From Lobosporangium transversale (lineage: Eukaryota; Mortierellomycota; Mortierellomycetes; Mortierellales; Mortierellaceae), in assembly GCF_002105155.1 (NCBI RefSeq), contig NW_019029003.1, positions 248,001-312,000 of the forward strand: a DNA stretch of 64,000 nt, given 5' to 3'. How positions within the stretch are numbered: the first letter of the stretch is position 1; every line of letters starts with the position of its first letter. The notes beneath the pieces were generated by a model. The model was not told the origin of the DNA and searched no databases. It was given only the letters and a program-made list of their open reading frames with translations. Of the stretch, positions 11,537-22,461 are shown in pieces. The position numbers were made by a program, and so were the translations under genes.

Positions 11537-13089
11537 ATGCCTAAATTCACTACTGCCAATAAAATTACTGCCAATAAGAAAAAGAGCAACTCTTCAAAAG
11601 TGTGTTCTCTCCCTTTCAATTAGATTGCCAAGTGCTGAAATAGCATTCCAAAAACATTGAACTGCCAACTAATATGCAACTAACATGCAACTAATAGGGA
11701 CTCTCTATTGTTACGAATCTCGTCGGCCGAGGAACAACATCTTGCCGCCTTTCCCATGAACACTTGATTATTAATAACGTAGATGTTTCGTTGAAGGCAA
11801 TGGAGGCGCGGGAAATATTTGTGAAGAAAGAAGCGACTTTGAAAAAAGCTGATGAGTTATTGTATGTCACTGTGTTCGCAACTGTGTTCGCAACTGTGTT
11901 CGTAGAGCGTGGAATGCGGAGTTGATACTTATATTAAAAACTCCCTTGCCGTAATATCTCTAGAACTCTCAACTTTATCTTTTCGAAATCAATTCTTAAA
12001 TCGCTGGTTAGTGACCAGGTTCTTGGAGAGATATTTGGGACCAGGAAAGTAACCAGGATACCCGAGGAACATTGCAGTTTCCTTAAAGGATGAACCCGAA
12101 CTGCGGGTACCCAGGATTATCAGCATTTCCAGGATAAGCTTTCCAAGGCACCAAATGCTGTCAGAAATTCGCTCACGTTCAAGGTAATCCAGAATATGAC
12201 CTGTACCGATCGAATATGGGGGACCAAGAAAGGCCAATCGCTCAATGAAGCGACATACCAGCATTTCTTCGTTACTCCTGTAATTGAGACGCTCCTGCAT
12301 GGATTGGGAGCAACAATTGCCATGTAATCACGAATTCATTTATAAGTATCTGCCAACCGGCAAAGTTTCCCCTAAAATCGTTTAACGCTCGATTTATGTC
12401 TTAACATCTGCTAGAGATTCTCGCCTCGAGGAGATGCCATCCCTGGATGCCAGTCTGGAAGAATTCCGACCCGACATCATCGCACGGGTAGATGACTTTC
12501 CAGTTCTCCTCGTGGAAGTGAAAAAACCTGGGATCAAGGCTGGGAAACTCCTATCGTTTGATTATCTCAAGCTGCTCTCCATGATGAAGCTGTCTTTAAA
12601 CAAGATGGTCTGGGGTAACATCAATAACCCAGTGGTTGTTGGTGTGCTTGTCCAAAGTAGGTTTCAAATATCTGTATTTTACGTATGCACATATATATGT
12701 TTTTTAACACTATAAAGCCAATGCGTTTTAGGTACAGCAATGAGATTTTACATGATGGAGTTGAGGTCCGAGGCACTATACATCCCGAAGGAAGTTGGTC
12801 GGATGCATTTGCCCACCGATAGATCAACTTTCTCACGGATGTGTGGTGGGCTTGGGATTCTGGAAGACGTGCAGGTACCCTTGTCATGTTCGAGCTTTGA
12901 TCCACATTGCATTATAAATTAGATCTATTATTAATCAGCTCAATGTTTTCTTGTTACTCGTAGCCGCTTGTACAGCGCGTGGCAGAGGCGGTTCGTGGGC
13001 GTCAGGCTTCGCCTCCTGGGCCTTCACCCCAAGAACCCCAAGATCTGAAATATACTCGCCCTTCGTATTTCATACGTCGTCGCGAATAA
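11537..13089 (+). CDS. Transposon-borne PD-(D/E)XK nuclease-like protein (343 aa, seven exons)
   Basis: Exons 11537-11599, 11698-11861, 11964-12048, 12115-12323, 12415-12656, 12732-12874 and 12964-13089 join in frame at GT-AG sites to give 343 aa. No single reading frame shows the gene; it appears only when introns are removed, and the in-frame TGA at 12091 falls inside an intron. The N-terminus is basic (KKKSNSSK). The core holds a helix with Glu (SLNEATYQHF), then RPDIIA followed 14 residues later by VEVKK: the order E, PD, ExK of the PD-(D/E)XK nuclease fold. A charged and proline-rich tail follows. It shares its strand with the transposase and may act in DNA cleavage during transposition or in nuclear targeting. 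PD-(D/E)XK domains of transposon origin also occur in Crinkler-type proteins; a link is possible but not shown. Nuclease activity is inference. Confidence 0.65.
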
Positions 13090-13718
13090 GGCTGAAGCAC
13101 TGGCAAATGGTTGCCCGGGTTGTTTTTTTACATTCCTTTCAGAAGTCGGAACTTTTGGCAATATTGACACCGGTCTAAAGATGCACAATAAAGCCCAATG
13201 ATACAGCTTTCAAACACCACTTGCTGAAAAAGGTTCGTGAAATTCCGATTTTTGTCACGCTCTCCATCCGCAGATAGATTTATAATAATATCATTGATGA
13301 TTGTGGATGATTGTGACTCTAAGTAGCCCCATGGAGCCACCTGGCCTCTGAAAGCGATGTGTGTTGCGTATCGAGGCAAGCACCTCAGGGGCACTTTCAT
13401 TTTTATTCATTAGGTTAGAACATGGTGTGACGGTCAGGCGAGACTTTAATAAAAAGTTCTGTCTGGCAACAATCTCTTTGGCTTCAAGACTCGAAAATAT
13501 CGGCCTTGGAACTCATGAGCCAATAATAATCATAACAATCATCTCTAATTAACCTTGATCAAAGTTTGCAGAGAGTCAACTCAGCATTTAGCGCTTAAAC
13601 ATGGCAACAGTCCTTGAATAAATACTGGCATAAAAATCCTCAATCTACAACAAAACTATTCCTGCTTCACTCATCCACTCATAATCTCCCTACTTCTTAC
13701 CATTTGCATTTATTTACA
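13090..13718. other. Spacer between the two transposon genes
   Basis: About 630 bp holding the nuclease-gene terminator region and transposase promoter. I see no convincing gene; the short frames on either strand lack supporting features. Confidence 0.4.
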
Positions 13719-16584
13719 ATGGAGTCTCAAACACCCATTCAACAGCGCTTGATATTTGTGAACTACAACGAGACGAATATGCATAGCGATCTGCTAGCTT
13801 CGCCTAGTCATAGAAAGTCTCAACAGCTTTCCACGAGTTCTCAAGAGGCTCCTTTGGACTTATGGAAGTATAGGCAGCAGATTCTTGATGCACAAAAGAA
13901 AGACTCCTCAATGCAAGGCTCATCAAAACAAAACTCGTCAGAGCAACATCCCCCATGGCTTAGTTCCGTGCTGCCTTCATCACAATCTTCAGAACAGTTT
14001 CCTGCACCGCTTCCACTAGCACAGTATCCACTCCTCCCTCCACCGCAAACTCCATATCAACTCCCTCCACCGCTCAATCTACAGCCGCCCGCACCACAAC
14101 TTCAACAGCAGCGCCCAACACCACTGAATCAACTATCTCCTGCGCCCCAACTTACACAGCGGCTTCAAACACCCCTTCTACCACCACCACCACAGTATCC
14201 GCTGCTGTCCGCGGCACAGCCCCCACAACAGTTCCGACAACAGCCTATACAAAGCCCCCAACGGTTTCAATCTGTCGGCTCTAAACATGGGCCTGCGGGA
14301 CGCATCAATAAGCCTGTGGTTTTAATGCCCAAACCATCCACTTCAAAGTACGAAATACATAGCTTTGACGTGAAGGAATATATCCTTCAAATGTGGAAGA
14401 GTCATGTAGCCAACCATCAGCTGTTTGGCGGAAAGCATTCCTTCCCAAAGCAAGGACCGTTTGAAGAGGAGCATCACCTTCGCCGACATACCATTAATCG
14501 CTTACTCGATTGGGAAAAGAAAGTCAAGCTCGAACCGCGGGCCAATTGGGGCAATAAGTTCAAAGTTGTGCGCCAGCCCTTTTATCCAGTGGAAGTAGTT
14601 CTTGTCCGAGCGCCGACTGCCTGTCAATCAACCGTTGATGAGGATAATGGCGGGCCATGTTTATGATATGCTTGTGACAAAGTTGGGTCCTTTGGAATTT
14701 GCAAAGCCCTCATTTTCATCAGGGTGGTTCGACTCATTCAAGGCCCATTGGGGTATTACATACCATAAGATGATGGGAGAAGCGGGCGGAGTTGACCTGG
14801 AAGCTATTGCGGAGGAGGTTGAAAAGATAAAGATTGCTTTGGAGGCGTATCGCATTGAAGATATCTATAATGCCGATGAGACTGGCTTGTTTCTCCAGAC
14901 ATTATCTTCATGGACTTTGGACTTTGAAAAGCTGGCAGGGATAAAGATTCCGTCTACAAGGGTTTCTATACTCCTTTGTACCAATGCTACCGGGACAGAT
15001 AAAAGAAAGCCGTTTGTCCTCAGTAAGTGTTTGAGAGTATTTTTCATATTTTTCCCCTTTCATTTTTCAAGCGTGTAAGCATTTCAAACAGTGTATGTAA
15101 TAACCAGAGTATTTCTAGGCAAATATCTTCCACGAGGCTTCCATAATGATAGCATTCTTCAGGAACTTATAGAGATTCATCCATGGAACGAGGCTGCTCA
15201 GGGCCATGGCAGCGATTTTGAGGATCATGACGAAAGTCTGAGCAGTACTCATACGAGAAGCCAAAAGAAGCCTCGCCATCGCCCTGACTACATGACAAGA
15301 ATCGTGTTTTTAAGTTGGCTAGAGAGGTTTCAAGAATCAATTGCTGCCCAAAATAATGAGCGAAAAGTTGCGCTACTTGTTGATAATGCAGGCTGCCATA
15401 AGCTCCTGGATGAGGACAGGCGGCGCTTCCCCAACATCGGAGTTATCTTTTTACCAAAAAACTCGACTTCTGTCACGCAGCCGCTTGATGCAGGAATCAT
15501 ATCTGTTTTTAAGCGATACTATCAGAGCAACGTAAGGAATCAGACTCTGAGCATGCGTTTGGACCCTTTCAATGTAGATGGTAGGCGGGTGAATGCCGTC
15601 TCTAACTATGATGCATGGAGAATCATTGCTGGATCATGGGACGAGGTCAAAAGTATGAGTATCAGGAACTGCTTTGGTCATGTCCCAATTTTTGGTAGGC
15701 GTCAAAAGAATGAGCTCTCAGGCAATGTCGCGCACGATCCAGATGTGCTTTGGGCCCTAGTGTGCGATAATGAAGCACAGGAAGCCGCAACCAACGACAC
15801 TGGCAACACGACAACGGACATGGGGCGCAATTACCCTCTTCTACCAAGTCCTAACCTTTCTGTGCCAAGTTCTAACATCCCTCTACCAAGTCCAAGCTCT
15901 AAGGATCCTTTTGTGTGCGCAGCTTACGGGGACCTTAATCGCACTGATCGTGAAGCGAGACTAAGGAATACGGTTGCACCATTTGCGAGGATCCTTGACG
16001 GGACACCCATCATATACCATGCCATCAATGAATTGCTGGAAGAAGAAGGCTTAGTTACTGAGAAACTTCTGTCGTACCTCGCCCCAAGACCAAGCGCCGC
16101 CGAACTTATGGATGTAGATTGGCAGGAGCATGATGATGACGATGACGAGGATCACGAAGTATATGTCAGTGATGCAGAGGAATTGGGCGAATATGTCGCG
16201 ATATCAAAAGCTAGTAGGAGAGGCTCCTATGTCAGTCGTGTCCATATCCAACCCTCAGATGACGATTCTTCTATGGATACTGATGGATCTGAAGAGCAAG
16301 TAGACTATGATGAGAGGGTCCAGAATATGTCTCCTGGTGCACGGCATGATGTTATGATGCTTGCTGCAGCAATAGCAAAAGGCGATGCTCGAAAGATCAT
16401 CCAGTTGCATGCTGACAAATTGTTTCTAACGGAGATCCCAGATTATGAAGATCCTAGTACCAAGTATGATAAGAAGCAGTTTTTGGCCGACCAAGCAGAG
16501 GCAAAAGCTAAACATCAAGAGCAACAAGAAACGTATGCGAAGATTATGGCTAAATTTCCAGATATACCCTCGTCCCAACGCTGA
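13719..16584 (+). pseudogene. pogo/Tc5/CENP-B-type DDE transposase, frameshifted
   Basis: Transposase of the DDE_1 (pogo/Tigger/jerky/CENP-B) superfamily. The ATG at 13719 is preferred over upstream in-frame starts. About 200 residues of Q/P/S-rich sequence precede a segment with WGNKFKVVRQ and the CENP-B-type helix-turn-helix (LPVNQPLM ... SGWFDSFKAHWGI). The catalytic core has NADETGLF, LLVDNAGCH and NSTSVTQPLDAG; the second and third Asp are separated by 34 residues. A GT-AG intron lies at 15023-15118. The C-terminus is acidic, with a DDDDDED run. Between PVEVV and LSERRLPVNQ (about 14595-14605) the frame shifts by one base with no intron that would repair it, so this copy is probably inactive, or the base call is wrong. 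Everything else is open and conserved, implying a recent break. Confidence 0.8.
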
Positions 16585-16600
16585 GAATTTTGCGCTGTAC

Positions 16601-17632
16601 TGTAATGCAATGCACACAAAGTGCCATCCATGAGGAGTACTTTTAGACTTGGTTTTTCACATTCCCAGCCCCCCGGAAAAAGTAATAAAGTGACGAGCTG
16701 TAGATTTATTAAATGTTATATATCGAATAAGTATGAGGGAGTGAGTGGTGAGTGAACAACAAAGGCCAAACATTCTTGTCCATGTGCGGCTGCGGATGCT
16801 CCGGATCCTCCTTCTTTTGTCTTGTATGTTATAATATTGATAATAGTAATAATATGATTATTAATATTATTAAAAAAAAAAAAAAAAAAAAAAAAAAGTT
16901 AGAATCGAGTACTGGCAAAATGTTATATCAGCTGTAGACTGAAAAAATGTTGAGGTGGTTACTATTATGGCAATTGACAGCGAGAATGACAGAGGCGACA
17001 GTGAAAAGGATCAAGACTTGCTCCATCTCGAAGCAGACAGAAAACCAACTGCAGAGACAGCGCTGGTCACTAACAATCATCACCATGGCGAAGATGGTGG
17101 GATTTTGCCACCGCGAAGATGGCTGTTAAACTCTCCCTGCCCTAAGGGTAGAGAGGGACCAATGCAGCTGCAGCTGTGTCTGTTGCTCGAGAGAGTAGCC
17201 GACATCGTGAATAGAACGGACTAGAGAAGAGGGACTTGCTTGATGGCTGATGCTATGATTGTGTCGTGTTTGATGATTGACAAAAGAAAAAAAAAAAAAT
17301 ACCACAAGATCTTTTCAAGCTTACGCCATCACCTTCCCTCAGTTGCAATCCCTTCCTTTAGCTACAATCTCCCTCACTTGCCAGTCACTTACCTGCCCTC
17401 CTGCCATGTTTGACATAGAGAGGTCAGCTTACAATAGTATTTTTGAATTGAGAGGCTCTTAGCCAACCAATGGCCTAGAAATATATCAAATTCGAAATTT
17501 GTACAAAAATGTACAATTATCGAGATTCCACTGTATGAGACCAGCCTGTCTGCAAAGTAGAGAGCCCGCCTTCCATTTATGGAACGGTGATTGGTGGCTT
17601 GCCGCTTTGCAGACAGGATGGCACCGAGCCTA
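16601..17632. repeat. Right terminal inverted repeat (1,032 bp)
   Basis: Mirror of 10385-11413 with a longer A tract (26 A at 16872-16897). The tip again has the 13-bp inverted pair at 17545-17557 and 17605-17617. Near-identity of the two TIRs points to recent transposition or homogenisation. Confidence 0.95.
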
Positions 17633-17641
17633 TTAATAAAC
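17633..17641. repeat. Apparent 9-bp target-site duplication, right copy
   Basis: TTAATAAAC, identical to 10376-10384, adjoins the right TIR. Removing the element and one copy joins the Helitron sequence on both sides. Confidence 0.75.
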
Positions 17642-18113
17642 CACGTTTATACATATTTCGATGTGTGTGTTCATATTCATCTCTGCAAGTCTGTGCGTTC
17701 CAATAAACATTAGGTTACAGGAGTGTATAAAAGGCAAAAAAAAAGGTCTTCTACCTCAAACCGTCCATATCATACTTGCTTTCTTCTACACTTAACCCTC
17801 ACTTTTATTATAAAAAAGCAACACCATGAAAGAAGCTCGCAATTCTCATTGGCCCACTCCAAAGATTCATTCGACAAGGAGTCAAACTCTGAGGGCAAAA
17901 CAAAATTCTTCTTTCTTCTCCCTATGCCCCATCTCCTGCGAGAGGAAGCAAAAGAAAGCAGGAGAGCGAAGCGACCTCATTCACTATGAAGGAAATTAAG
18001 AGAGAAAAAGTGAATCCGCCACCTCGCCTCAAGCTCTTCCTTCTCATACTCAACGTATAGCCAGGAACAACATAGGAAAGAAGGCTACCATCACTTCTCT
18101 TTCGGCTTCCTTC
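17642..18113 (+). other. Helitron 5' internal segment with promoter-like sequence
   Basis: A TATAAAAG motif at 17726-17733 stands about 100 bp before an ATG at 17826, which opens a frame of 57 codons ending near 17998. I see no recognisable domain; it may be a 5' exon of the Helitron protein or its leader. Confidence 0.35.
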
Positions 18114-18458
18114 ATGGATCCTTTGCCCTCCGCGAACGCTTTTCCTTCCACATCATCCCTTATGTGCTTGAACACAGAAGCTGCCGAGTCGTTAGACTGC
18201 TCCCTTTGTCAAAAAAAGCCATCGGGCTCCAACGCCCGGTGTATGACTTGGAAACTAACCCAAGCAGACAATCGAGAGCCTTATGTGCACCTACAAGATC
18301 CATATGAGCAGGAGTGGGTGAAGCTTGGTGATTTGGATCCAGAAGAAGTTGAGCAGGCGTTTTCATTATTGGAGAAATGGGAAAACTTTAGTGACTTGAA
18401 CGTCGATGATGTCGAGAGGGCATTCGCGCCCATTGAGAAAGGTGTCTCAAGGAATTAA
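18114..18458 (+). CDS. Small hypothetical ORF in Helitron 5' half
   Basis: A 114-codon frame with a Cys pair (CSLC) and an acidic helical C-terminal half (repeats of the type DLDPEEVEQAF / DLNVDDVERAF). It lies between the Helitron promoter-like region and the helicase remains. It could be an N-terminal exon of the Helitron protein; I do not recognise it and see no HUH motif. Confidence 0.3.
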   Translation: MDPLPSANAFPSTSSLMCLNTEAAESLDCSLCQKKPSGSNARCMTWKLTQADNREPYVHLQDPYEQEWVKLGDLDPEEVEQAFSLLEKWENFSDLNVDDVERAFAPIEKGVSRN

Positions 18459-19420
18459 GTTTGCATTTTGTGAGAATTTTTTAAATAAACAACTCCGATC
18501 TACCCATGTTTCAGGCGCAGTTTTTGAAGATATACACGGCCTTACCAAATATGGAATCGGTACAGAACCCTGACATTTTAATTCACAAACGTCCTTTATT
18601 TTCAAAGCTTCCCTAGGTAGCAACGAAGGAATGTATCCTTTATCCCTCACTGTTATGAAGGGCTCAAAATGATATTATAAATTAACACGATGTTGATCAA
18701 TAAGGACAACGCATCTTATACAAAAAGGCATTGAAATATCATGTCATCTCATACAACCATGCGTGCCTGCAGAAGCTGTGGGAGTACTGAACACTTCAGA
18801 GCCTCGAACGCGGCTTGCCCAAACTATCGGTAAAATACCCAAGCTAGCACTATGCGCTGAAACCAAATCAGGATAGTGTGTTCCTGAAGAGAAAGAAAAC
18901 CTGTCTAATGAAAATGCTAATAAGCCTACTATGTCACCTAAAATACATGTATGCCCCATACCAGTCCCAGATCAGCAAAAAGGCCATGCGCATGTGGGAG
19001 CATTTTGCACTCAAGGAGTACACACACATCATGCCCTCGCAATCCACTAATTATTCAAACTACTCTGCCTGAAAACAGGTAAATGGATAAATGGAAGCTG
19101 TTCACAAACTGATATGGATATGAGACTGTCACTGTTGGGTGTTGACTATGCACATTTTTTGGTGAAATATTACATCTTGAATAGGGCTGTCATACCTGAG
19201 GGCCAAGCTTTAGAAGCTTTGAATGTCCGCGAAACCATGCAACGCCGGGATCGAGCTTCGCGACAAGAGGCAGAAATTGAGGCAGACGTTCGGTAAACCT
19301 TTTAAGAGATTAAGGCTATTACTGATAAGGTGCAAAAAAAAAAAAAAAAAAAAAAAATTAATGCGTCAATTACTGCATAAATGCATAAATGCATATTTTA
19401 ATATCTTTATGCCGATATAG
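18459..19420 (+). pseudogene. Helitron protein N-terminal remains with Cys-rich knuckle
   Basis: At 18741 an ATG starts a short frame with CRSCGSTEHFRASNAACPNY, the Cys-rich motif often seen at the start of fungal Helitron proteins. At 19114-19290 a frame with a charged helix (RRDRASRQEAEIEADVR) ends at a GT donor and seems to join sequence beginning at 19421 after an intron with an A tract. Stops and gaps separate the pieces. No HUH endonuclease was found. Confidence 0.4.
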
Positions 19421-21295
19421 AGCTGGTGCCAGAGTCAATCCAGGGAGCATTGCCCGTGTCACGATAGAAGAATTTCGTGAAGAGATCGTAGCTGGCGACA
19501 GGCATCAGTTCTATATCTCACAGGCATTCGATCGGCGAGATGGTCCAGTGCAGACACTGTAAGGCGTTCGTTTGGCTTGAAGAGCGCCTAAAAGCTTCTA
19601 CCATCCATTCGCCGGTTTTCTCGCTCTGTTGTGGACAAGGAAAAATTAGGCTGCCCGAACTTCGTCCAATTCCCCAGCTAATCGATCTTATCAGTGGTAA
19701 TTCTGAAGAAAGCTGTGACTTTCGGACTCATATAAGGCAATACAATTCTTCACTCTCTTATGTCTCATTGGGTGCCAACTACGATCGTGAACTTGCCAAC
19801 GCCAGGGATGGCTGTACACATTCCGAATCAACGGGGCAGTGGTACACAGGATCGGGTCTCTACTGCCTCCAGATGATCAATCAGCCAAGTTCGCTCAAAT
19901 TTACTTCCTCGATCCTGTGGCTACCAAAGGCGAGGATACAAGGCGATTGTTTTTCATTGATGGGTCAGGAGGGACAGGAAAGTCTTTTCTCTTCAATACA
20001 GCAATTGATTACATCCGTGGCACCCTTAAAAAGGAAGTCATCGTGGTAGCTTCCTCAGCAATAGCTGCACTGATTTTGAATTCGGGAAGCACTGCGCACT
20101 CTGTTTTTAAAATACCGATCCCAATCTATTCGAATTCGACTTGCAACCTCAAGCATGGGCAAAGTATCGCAAACAGGATTATAAATACAGATGTGATTTT
20201 TTGGGATGAAGGTCCTATGCAACACCGCCATGTTTTTGAAGCTGTTGATAGGACTATAAAGGACCTCACAAAGATCAATGAGCCATTTGGCGGGAAAATT
20301 GTTGTGTTTGGAGGAGACTTCCTGTTGTGAAAAATGGGTCAAGAGGGGACATTGTACATGCTTGCTTAAAAAGATCAGCGCTTTGGGAGCATGTAACAAT
20401 GCTCAGGCTCACTATGAACATGAGGGTATTACGAGGCTCCTCAGATCCAGAGGCTCAAGCTTTCGTCGACTATTTGCTTCAAGTAGGAAGCGGTACAGAG
20501 GGCACGATACAGATTGGGCTTGAAAACGATTACATCAAGCTGCCTGAGCAGTGTATCTTCAGAACTACAGGCCTTGATTCCGAGGAGAAGCAGCTCATTG
20601 CGAGCATATATCCGCAGTTGGGAACTTATCCTAATTTCTCTCTGAGCTACTGGGAAAGTCGTGCCATTTTATCTGCGCTTAATGAGGATGTCGACAAACT
20701 GAATGCTTTAGCAACAGAAATGTTTCCAGGTGATGACCCAAGAGTCTACTATGGACAGGATTCTATCCCCGATGCTGAGGACCCAACAGCAGCTACTTAT
20801 ACTACGGAATCCCTTAATTCCCTAAACCCTCCTGGAATGCCCTCTAACATTCTGAAGCTAAAGGTCAGGCAGCCCGTCGTCCTCTTGAGGAATATGAGTC
20901 CAATGGAGGGTCTCTGTAACGGTACGCGCCTCATTGTGCGTAAACTTGGGAACAAAGTCATCGAAGCTGAAATAATGGCGGGAAAATTTAAGAGCATACG
21001 CCACTACATCCCACGGCTCAATATCGGTGCAACTGATGATGGATCATCTCCCGTCATATTTCAGCGGCGCCAGTTTCCCCTAAGACCTGCCTTCGCCAAG
21101 GCTCAGGGGCAGACTCTTCAGAATGTTGGCGTATACCTTCCACGACCCGTTTTTGGCCATGGTCATGGGCAGCTTTATGTGGCTCTCTCACGCTGCTCAG
21201 ACCCCAAGCAGCTGAAGATTCGCATCAAAAATGATTCAAATAATTTTTGTACAAACACGAGGAATATTGTGTACCATGAGGTCTTTGGTCTCTAA
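19421..21295 (+). pseudogene. Helitron Pif1-like helicase, decayed
   Basis: Pieces of a Helitron helicase in the expected order. They are a Cys-rich segment (MVQCRHCKAF), the Helitron block RTHIRQYNSSLSYVSLGANY, then GAVVHRIGSLLPP, Walker A (GSGGTGKSF), the DE box (FWDEGPM), FGGDF, and the C-terminal KAQGQTLQNVGVYLP and YVALSRC motifs of Pif1-type helicases. Breaks: frameshifts near 19525 and 19825; a large loss between the N-terminal block and Walker A; loss of about a dozen bases after FGGDF at 20325 that shifts the frame; and loss of a few residues before KAQGQT at about 21099. The gene cannot give a working protein, although the Helitron termini look intact. Confidence 0.8.
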
Positions 21296-21734
21296 ATTTA
21301 TTCTACCACGTTTTACAAAATGACACACAAAAAAAAATTCACACACCACACACACTCATTCGCTCTCACACACGTACATTCATACATTATGTCTTCTACC
21401 TCCACCATCACCAAGACTTCTCAAGGTCGTCAGACGGTCTCTATAAAAGCACCTCTATTGACCCCAAATACCAGTGAAGTAAGTTTCTATTAAACTTTGA
21501 GTCTTGGATATCAACAGAGGATCAGAGCTATAATTGACTAACACTAAGGAGAATTTGGTATCGTTCTTTTAGACAATACTTTCGCCCTCCTCCTCAATCG
21601 ACCTATTCCCTCCTGCTTCTCAGGTAAAGGCAGCCTCTATCATAGTCATATGGTTGTACGTGAAGACTAGACAAAATAATAATTTTTTTTTTTTTTTTTT
21701 TCAATCAGTCATGTGATGATGATAGCCTTGATAC

Positions 21735-22098
21735 TGTTGCAAAATTTAGGGGCAGATGTGGTAGGAGATTTAGGTCGTTTTGGTGGATTATGAAGCCGGT
21801 CACTTCCAGCTGCAGATAGATAAATAATTCTAACACAATAAAAGAACACACACACTACTCAAAGACTGGACGAGAACAGTCAGTACTCAAATGGCTCTTG
21901 TGTAAAAATAAGGAACCTTTAATGATCTATGGCTACTAACGACGAACGTTGTGAGGGCTCTTTACCTGGACGAGAACAGTCAGTACTCAAATGGCTCTTG
22001 TGTAAAAATAAGGAACAAGGAGCCAGATTTTCCTGAGCTGTTGCTCGTTAAATAGTTGGTGGCGAACCCTCTACACGTGACTAAAACTAAAACCAACA
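21735..22098. repeat. LTR of Ty3 element (3' LTR with respect to gag-pol)
   Basis: 364 bp, identical by eye to 28316-28679. It contains an internal direct repeat of about 50 bp (ctggacgagaacagtcagta... at about 21866 and 21967). Confidence 0.95.
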
Positions 22099-22362
22099 CC
22101 CCCACCAGCTGCGAAGTTCGGCTCCGCCAAGCCGCAGCTCAAAAAGAAAGAAACTCATTGTGCTGTTTGCGCTTCTACCACCTTGACTCTTGCTACCCCG
22201 CATTTTGGTCATTGCATCATTGTTCTTGTCACCCTTTGGTTCGCCTTGGCATCGACCAAGGAAAATTTTCTTTCTTCGGCCAATCATTTTGATCCGTGAT
22301 CACGCCATTACTTCCACATGATGATGTTGCCATGGACATAAATGTTGGTTCATTCCTCCATT

Positions 22363-22364
<2 letters not shown>

Positions 22365-22397
<33 letters not shown>

Positions 22398-22411
22398 CTT
22401 TTTTTTTTTTT
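22365..22411. repeat. Poly(T) tract inside Ty3 element
   Basis: A long T run broken by one C, upstream of the antisense ORF at 22462. Confidence 0.9.
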
Positions 22412-22461
22412 CATTCGCAACTCCTTCCTCCTTGCCCTGCTTGAACTACTTCATCGTCATC

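Larger units (their letters stand above)
10385..17632 (+). mobile_element. 7.25-kb TIR DNA transposon with DDE transposase and PD-(D/E)XK genes
   Basis: The element starts TAGGCTCGGTGCC and ends with its reverse complement. TIRs are 1,029 and 1,032 bp and nearly perfect, differing visibly in a poly(T)/poly(A) tract. The 9-bp string TTAATAAAC directly flanks both ends (10376-10384 and 17633-17641), so it is best read as a target-site duplication. Between the TIRs lie, in order and on the same strand, a seven-exon PD-(D/E)XK nuclease-like gene and a pogo/CENP-B-type transposase whose stop is 17 bp before the right TIR. It sits inside the Helitron. A TA duplication (10385-10386 / 17631-17632), usual for pogo elements, is the alternative reading, but then the adjoining 9-bp direct repeat would have to be chance. 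Confidence 0.85.

Noticed and set aside
12091-12093. In-frame TGA that would make the nuclease-like gene a pseudogene
   Set aside because: It lies in a 66-nt GT-AG intron (12049-12114) with matching phase on both sides.
11989-12300. Minus-strand frame of about 100 codons
   Set aside because: It is opposite exons 3 and 4 of the nuclease-like gene, whose splice phases all agree.
10385-17632. TA as the target duplication of the TIR transposon
   Set aside because: It would leave a 9-bp direct repeat at both flanks unexplained; kept as the alternative, not excluded.
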